64,000 bases of DNA from the NCBI GenBank assembly GCA_002794735.1, contig NBAZ01000028.1:1-64000 (forward strand), in the 5' to 3' direction. A model generated the notes under the pieces. The model searched no databases and was not told the DNA's origin. It saw only the letters and a list, made by a program, of their open reading frames with translations. A program made the position numbers and the translations under genes. Within the stretch, counting starts at the first letter, position 1. Each line of letters starts with the position of its first letter. Positions 57,844-64,000 of the stretch are shown here, piece after piece. This DNA is from Pyrrhoderma lamaoense. Its lineage: Eukaryota; Basidiomycota; Agaricomycetes; Hymenochaetales; Hymenochaetaceae.

Positions 57844-58551
57844 TGTAGGACCACCTAACTAGCTAGCCAGTCGTAGTGCATTTATAATGCACTTTGTAAC
57901 TCGCCCGGAGAGTCCGTTATTACTATATTTTCTTACTCCCGGCCTGGCCCATTTCTCTTACTATTTAGCTTCATTTTCTCCTCTTACTCGAGTATAGGGT
58001 TCGTTTATATAGCCCCCTCCTCGATTTTGATAGCTTCCACCTTTCGTCCAGTGGCATGTTGCCACCTGGAAACCATTCTTTTCCTTATTATCTACCCTTT
58101 ATCTCGCGTTTCGCTATATAAGCATCCAGACTTAAGTCCGTTGTAGGACCAGCTAAGTGTTTGGCCGGTCCCCGAGTAGCTCTCTAGTAGTCGCCTGTAC
58201 TCTTTATCTACTACTCTGCTGCTTTATTAGGCTGGCCGGGCGCGCTTGTAAGTCTCTGACTGTACTGCAAGTCGTCCCGGTGGACTGAAATACATACACT
58301 TTTGTCTCAAACCACAACTTCGGTCGGGGCTCTGTTCTATACGTTTCAACTGCTTCTATTGGTCTGTGAGGTCTCAGCTTGCACCAAGGTCTCTATCTCA
58401 CTCTACGCTCCGGCCGAAGTCGAGTTACTCACTTTTTTGCACTTAAAACAAAGCCAGAGCATCGTGTCTGGTGCAGGCAGAATCTAAACCCCAAGACCTC
58501 GCCACTAGATACGACTAAATGGCCCAAACCTGACCTAAAATTAAGTTTTCA
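57844..58551 (+). repeat. solo LTR with an internal self-derived patch
   Basis: Begins TGTAGGACC and ends TTTTCA, flanked by a 4-bp duplication GTAG (57840-57843, 58552-58555). Overall more diverged from the other copies than they are from each other. In its middle (about 58141-58170) the usual sequence before the C-tract is replaced by TGTAGGACCAGC... GGCCGGTC, which is the first ~28 bp of the same LTR. It lies 265 bp beyond the stop of the NLR gene at 57578. Confidence 0.92.
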
Positions 58552-58555
58552 GTAG

Positions 58556-59139
58556 TGCATACAATATCTGCTTTTTCATCTCAGGCTTTCTTTCACGCGA
58601 GAAAATGATTTTTTAAATTCAATATCAAAGTTCGCAGTAATCAAGGTATACAAAACCAACGGAAATTGAACTCTTCAAATAGTAGAAACAAGATATACAA
58701 AACTTATAATAAGCAGTAATTTCACTTTTAGTTCAAAGATATTGAAGATAAATCAAACTTTAATGGAAAGAGGCTAAGACACTAAAGAGCGGCAGAACAT
58801 AAACAACCGTACATCGCGTCTGCTCATATTTTTATATTCTTTAAACACTCTACACCGTTCTAGTTGTGAAACAACCTCTAGATAAATCATATTCGAGAAT
58901 TTCTGATAAGTGTGAATGCACAAGTGTAAACAGACTGAATGCTAGTAGAGAAATAAGGAAAATGATATTGAGTGTAACCATTTTAAGAAGTAGTCGACAT
59001 AATTTCATGGTCTGCATGCGCGAGTTGAAGAAGCAAATAGAAAGAGGATTTCGAGTACCAGTTTATGATAGCATCATAATTATGAGTTATTCTACTAAAA
59101 CACAACTATAAGAATGACGCAAGCATAAAAGTATAACGA
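58556..59139. other. intergenic stretch; right part resembles the 3' flank of the last NLR copy
   Basis: About 580 bp. The last ~60 bp before 59140 (GAGTTATTCTACTAAAAC ... GACGCAAGCATAAAAGT) resemble DNA at 63340-63400, which is the 3' flank of the next NLR copy. No gene seen. Confidence 0.5.
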
Positions 59140-62100
59140 TCGGCCTGGAGGCGAAGTGGGTACTGTCATGTGCGAATGAGACAGCACCAACCCAGCTTAT
59201 ACGACCTTCTTATCTTTTCGGGGGGGGGGGGGAATCGCTGTCTTCTGCATTCCACATTCTTTCAGTTTTATCAGAGGGCCCCGACAAAATATGGTAGCCG
59301 TCACTAGAATACGCAACCGGCCGTACACATCCCATGCCGTGTACAGTGAATGTACGCAATACCTTGCCACTTGATACTTCTCATATACGAATAGTTCTGT
59401 CCTCCGACACCGATGCAGTCCACATGCTGTCCTGAGAAAACGAAAACGACAGGGAAGAGACTGAGTGTATGTTACCTCTGGATGAGTCGGATATTATTTT
59501 CCTGGCTTGTACGTCCCAGACAATGATAGTATTACTCCATGATCCTGACGCAAGGTAGTTTCCATTAGGTGAGAACACGACACTTTTCACACCTATTGAA
59601 TGCCCTCTCAACGATTCTCCGACCATTGCACCGCTCTCAGCATCCCACAGTCTGATAGTATCATCATAGGAGCCTGATGCTATATATTTTCCGTCTCTAG
59701 AGAAAGTAACAGAGCTGACCTGCCCTGAATGTCCAGCAAGTGGTCCTAGAACACTCTCACCAGTGAGCGCATTCCATATCCGGACAATGACATCTTCTGA
59801 CCCCGACGCAATATCTCCCATCCCAAGAGTATGCAACACTCCTGATGTCTCGTGAGTGCACGTGAAGCGGGCCGAGAACTACTCTGCCGCTTGCTGCATC
59901 CCATACGCTAACACCACCCACCCTTGATCCTGATGCGATTCGTTTACCTTCAGGAGAATATGAGATAGATTTGAACTCGCTACAAACATATAGTAGCTTG
60001 GTACATGCCATTCGGGGCTTTCCCCCAGTATACCTGACACATGTCAGTGACTGTGCTTGACTAGCGTAGTATCCTACGACGATGGAATCCTCTTTCATCA
60101 ACGAGAGGAATGACATGTACGAGTGAGGGCTACTTTGGGAGATTGGTTCGATGAATGCGAGGAGATGATCATGGGCATCTTGGAGAGATAGTCTTGAGTG
60201 TCTATCCTGCATGGATGTTAGTTTGAATCATGATTTTATTAATAATAACTTACCTCTATCCAGGCGACGGCATCCTCGAGCGACTGCAGAAGGAAAGTAT
60301 ATAAGGTTCCTGTGAGGCTGAGGACCTCGACCCAAAACAATAATCGTTTAAACGCAAATGTTTCAAGTTGATTACATAGATATTGCGAATTAGGGCATCT
60401 CGCAAATGGGAAGCCCAGTGGCGACAGGCATACTTTGGCGACATAGAGATACTCTCTTTTACGCGATCCTCAAGATTATCCACGTCCTTATTTAGCTTGT
60501 ATGACGTCTGCAGCTCACAGATGTTGGACCTCAATCCTTCCATCAACTCGAAGCATCGCAGCGAAATGCATGTTTTCTCCCTTGCTTCGTCAAGGAATCA
60601 TGCTTTTCCACGCACTGAAATTAAGTAGTCGTATAGTGAAGTATGGTACAGGCGGACAGGTTGGCTAGGCTCGAACGCGACTATAGAACGTAGTGAATTG
60701 AGAATTCCCCGTGTCTTCCCATAATCAAGTCCTAACAAGTCGTTGATCTCCGTGTCTGATAGTTGCTCTTTCCCGAACATAGGCAACGAAAATATTCTTG
60801 AGAAATCCCTTTTCATATCTTCGTCCCAAACAAGTGAGACCTCAACTGCCGTCGTGTACAAGTCACCAAATGATGATGATTTGGTATTGACTAAACGCTT
60901 CAGATCTCCCCTCTCTTACTCTCGATCATCCTCACAGCGGTCGATACCCATATGAACAGTCCACCTGCAGCATTGCCCAGTATATCTATACTCTCTTCCC
61001 ATGGCCAATTCGGCTCTACTATTATCCTACCAGTCTTCCTCAATCTTCCTAGTTCAGTACTGAGGTACATAAGAATGTTTTTTTTTGATATCGTCCGAGG
61101 TGTGATCCAGCCCAGTTGCGTATTCCTGGCTATTCCAGCTCCAACGATGAAGAATTATCTTCTTCTGATCGACTGGTGATAAGAAATGGTAGCTGGGAGG
61201 CAATGTCTTTAGCTTTTCCATGATTAGTCTAATATAAGGTCCCCAGGACTCCATATAACCGCATTCGTCCAACGCATCAAGGACGGTGAGAATATTGATC
61301 TTCGTTTCTTCCTTCTTTGTCACCGCATGCAGTGGCCCATACAGCAAGACCTCGAATGTTTTGTTAGGTGTATTAGAATCTATTTTATGGCCATCAATTT
61401 GTGCCTTGACAGCCTCTGCGACGGCCTGATCTTGTTTTGCTAGACTGTATGCTATGGTACGAAAGATGGAGTCGGGGTTGCTCTTTCCTCTCATAAAATA
61501 TTGATGTGAGCCAAGTCGACTACCTCGACATGATTTCGCAACTGTTGTAGCAATCGTACTCTTTCCGATACCGGAGTGACCGAGAATGAAGAGTACATTT
61601 GGCATAGTTTTGTCTCGCACCCATTTCTCTACATCTCCTAACAGCTCCGTCCGTGTTCCCTCCAAACATCTCCGGCGCTCATGCCCGCGCTCATGCTTCG
61701 GCCGCAGTTTCTTTTCAACTCTGTAACAAATAAGTCTACAAATGGACGGTGATGGTGTCCCAGATCCGTACTCACCTTCTCTTAGTGCCCTTATTCGTGC
61801 CTCAATGATACCATGTCTCTCAAAAGCCGGTGTTAGATCTGCTTTCAAACTTGCTAATGTACCCTCCAAGTCTTCTATCGCGGCTCTCTTGTTTTGCAAA
61901 ACCCCACGTACTAGCAAAAGCATTCAGTCAACATGTAATCCAGGTCACACTTTAATCTACGCACCTATAAACCCCTTTCGTGCATAGCTTGGAGAAGGGT
62001 ACTGCATTGAGTGATGAATCCGAGAAGTTCGGTCATAACTGAAAGTAAAGATTCGGATGGATTTGCAAGAACAGAGGTCTCCTTGTTGATCCAGAACATG

Positions 62101-63034
62101 TTCAATAGGTTCTTTACAAGATACCTCACTCATTTGTCGGTTTTTGTTTGAGTAGTAATGATCTACAAGAGTTACAATGTATTTTGATCGAGGTTTTACA
62201 AAAATCTCACATTTAAGAAGGCTGTTGTCATGCACCATGCTAGCTTCAAATATGGACTTGCCTTTTGATTCATCCAATAAGCAGATCATGGATTGTAATT
62301 AGCTAATAAATACTTACATCTGCTATACTGTTTCCAAACTCGATAAAAGCAGTGATCTTATAGCCTATATTCACTAATGACTGGCATGCATCACTTTTTG
62401 CCGCGTTCTTTGCAATGTCAACTATTGTATTGACGCTTTTCACAAATCTATCCTCATTAGAAAGATGAACATGGCGTGAACAATGTTTATGAGGGTTATT
62501 TCAATGTTCTTTGATTTATCGGATGGTCTAAGACACAAAGATATTGAATGTTGAGAACCAGACTTTGATTGGAATGAAAAGGCAAAAATCTATTTCGATC
62601 AATTAGAAATTGAGAATTTGAATCGAGAAACAATTACGAGCGGTGTAAAGTAGTCTCACCTTTTCCATCCTCCGAAAGTATCTTCTCTAAGGTGCATTTC
62701 AAGCTTCCAATAGTAGTATCTACCATAGCCTTCTTTACAAGCTTGATTGTGAATCTAGTCACATCATCCGAACATGAGAAAACTACTGTTATGTCCTACA
62801 ACTATGGCAAACAATTGTGTAGCATACATAGGAAAGGTTTCATTCGACTGAGGTGACAACTCAATTACAGATCTTGTTCTATAACTCGCATCTCAGAATG
62901 AGATTTATACATATAGATATGGTGCTTTTGATTTTCCGGGAACAGTTATGTCAGACCCTGATACTGAGATGGAGAGTCGATCAGTGAACAAAGAGCTACT
63001 TGAAGTACCTGAAACGAACCTCGAAGAGTGACAT
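59140..63034 (-). pseudogene. C2-NACHT-WD40 NLR gene, 3' half of the WD region deleted
   Basis: Starts near 63034 with a shortened first exon (MSLFE; several bases of the family start are missing). The C2 exon contains a stop near 62910. The helical region is at 62530-61780. NACHT reads well: Walker A GHSGIGKST (~61560), Walker B LTVLDALDECG (61300-61260), then one-base losses near 61170, 61085 (in an A run) and 60910. WD repeats 1-5 are good (59980-59380: SYSPEGKRIASGS, SGSEDVIVRIWNALTGESV, SGSYDDTIRLWDAESG), then the gene stops inside repeat 6/7 at about 59140 and runs straight into sequence like the 3' flank of the 63.4 kb copy. Repeats 8-14 and the tail have been deleted. Confidence 0.85.
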
Positions 63035-63465
63035 GACTATCACTCTAGTTTTCTTATTTGAAGCGATACAATCTTGGAGTGCGAAGGGTAGATGGCTACA
63101 ACAAGTTCAGACTTCCGCAGTACAAACGATGCCTCAAGGCTGTTTGATGGGGTTGATAGATAGTAAAAATAGACATCCGTGTGAACACGGCGATTTGAAT
63201 CAAATAGAATCAGATACACTGGGACTAGAGCAGTATGAGTCTAGGAGTCCTCAGATGATTGATGCAAGTAGGATGAACATCTGTCATGTTTACCACTCAC
63301 GAACATATCATCTACCACAATTCAACTATCTAATACTATTACGAGTCATTCTAGTACTGAAACATGAAACATAATTATGACGCAAGAATAAAAGTCTAGG
63401 TTTGATAGAAAAATAGTAAAATATGGATAGTGATGCGAATATTTTTGTAAGACTAAGGAATGGTA
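63035..63465. other. intergenic stretch between two NLR copies
   Basis: About 430 bp: promoter of the 59-63 kb copy and 3' flank of the next one. A frame at 63000-63374 has no family similarity and is not supported. Confidence 0.5.
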
Positions 63466-64000
63466 TCATGAGGTACATGAGTCAGGAGGAGGAAAGCACG
63501 CAGGCCATTGGTTACCTTGATTTATTGAGAGATGCAAATTTGTTGAAAAACGTGCATTCAGAGTGCGTGGCCCATATACGAGTGAGCGACGAAGATCTGG
63601 GGAATCCACATGAGTAATTTGTCGTTGTTTCCAGTGAGCCAACCATCATCTTCAAGGCGCCATTTCTTTCCTTCTAATTCGATATTTACGGACCAGATAT
63701 GGATTGCTCCATCATCGGAGCCTGAGGCAAATCTGATATGTCTCCCATCGGACGAAGGGAATGCAGCGACAGATCTGACGGGTGATGAGACACGAGATTG
63801 AAAGAAGAAACCACCAGTCGACGCATTCCATACACAGACAGTTTTGTCTCTGGATCCGGAGATCACCCACTTTCCTTCGGGGGAAAAACACGCTGAGGAC
63901 ACAACGTCCGTATGGCCTGTAAGTGGACCATACGCTACTTGGCCGGTTTCGGTATTCCAGACTCGTATCGTGTTATCATGAGATCCAGAGACAATATATA
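63466..64000 (-). CDS. NACHT-WD40 NLR protein, C-terminal WD repeats, cut by window edge, one frameshift
   Basis: Minus-strand WD repeats 12-14 (SACFSPEGKWVISGSRDKTV, FASGSDDGAIHIWSVN) and the family tail (DDGWLTGNNDKLLMWIP). Near 63601 one C is missing in a C run, shifting the frame; with it the tail continues DLRRSLVYGPRTLNARF and ends at TGA 63468-63466. Upstream the repeats are open to the edge at 64000, so the rest of the gene lies outside. Confidence 0.85.

Overview
The window reads as nuclear DNA of a basidiomycete fungus (Agaricomycetes). The evidence is many short GT-AG introns of about 45-70 bp, families typical of Agaricomycetes (DUF6534/DUF6533 membrane proteins, fungal MFS drug-type transporters, and large NACHT-WD40 proteins usually annotated as 'vegetative incompatibility protein HET-E'), and LTR retrotransposon remnants. 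The style of the NLR paralogs suggests Rhizoctonia/Ceratobasidium, but that is inference.

Layout. (1) 1-5.1 kb: the 3' end of an intact NACHT-WD40 gene, then a decayed tandem copy. (2) 6.3-24.1 kb: two almost identical MFS transporter genes form the arms of a 2.95 kb inverted repeat (copy-to-copy mapping x + y = 30385). The ~12 kb between them holds two DUF6534 membrane proteins with 25-nt microexons, a DUF6533 relative, two orphan genes, a solo LTR and a cluster of short GTGGCAC repeats. (3) 24.6-31.5 kb: a NACHT fragment, then a nearly complete NLR-like gene on the minus strand. (4) 33-40 kb: a second inverted gene duplication (33.2-33.9 / 37.4-38.2 kb), a small orphan gene, NLR relics, and an LTR nested inside another LTR. 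(5) 40-64 kb: a dense NLR array with a relic, a frameshifted full-length copy (42.3-47.4 kb, minus), a divergently oriented copy (49.2-57.6 kb, plus), and two more minus-strand copies, one running off the right edge.

Key reading. After splicing, the NLR paralogs whose 5' end lies in the window share one architecture: an N-terminal C2-like domain beginning on a tiny first exon, a helical region, NACHT, then 14 WD repeats (two seven-bladed propellers) and a conserved C-terminal tail. Such STAND proteins act in fungal non-self recognition and programmed cell death in studied species; a lipid/Ca2+-binding-type C2 domain as the N-terminal module suggests a membrane-directed output. The most striking element is a 3274-bp transposon-like insertion (53750-57023) with imperfect CAC-terminal inverted repeats and a 3-bp ATT duplication. 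It split WD repeat 12 of one NLR and itself carries a piece of a different NACHT-WD40 gene. Removing the insertion and one ATT restores the WD-repeat reading frame.

Most NLR copies also carry isolated 1-2 nt indels. These may be pseudogenisation or uncorrected sequencing errors in homopolymers; the sequence alone cannot decide. Exon boundaries were worked out by hand from reading frames and splice signals and are approximate where stated.
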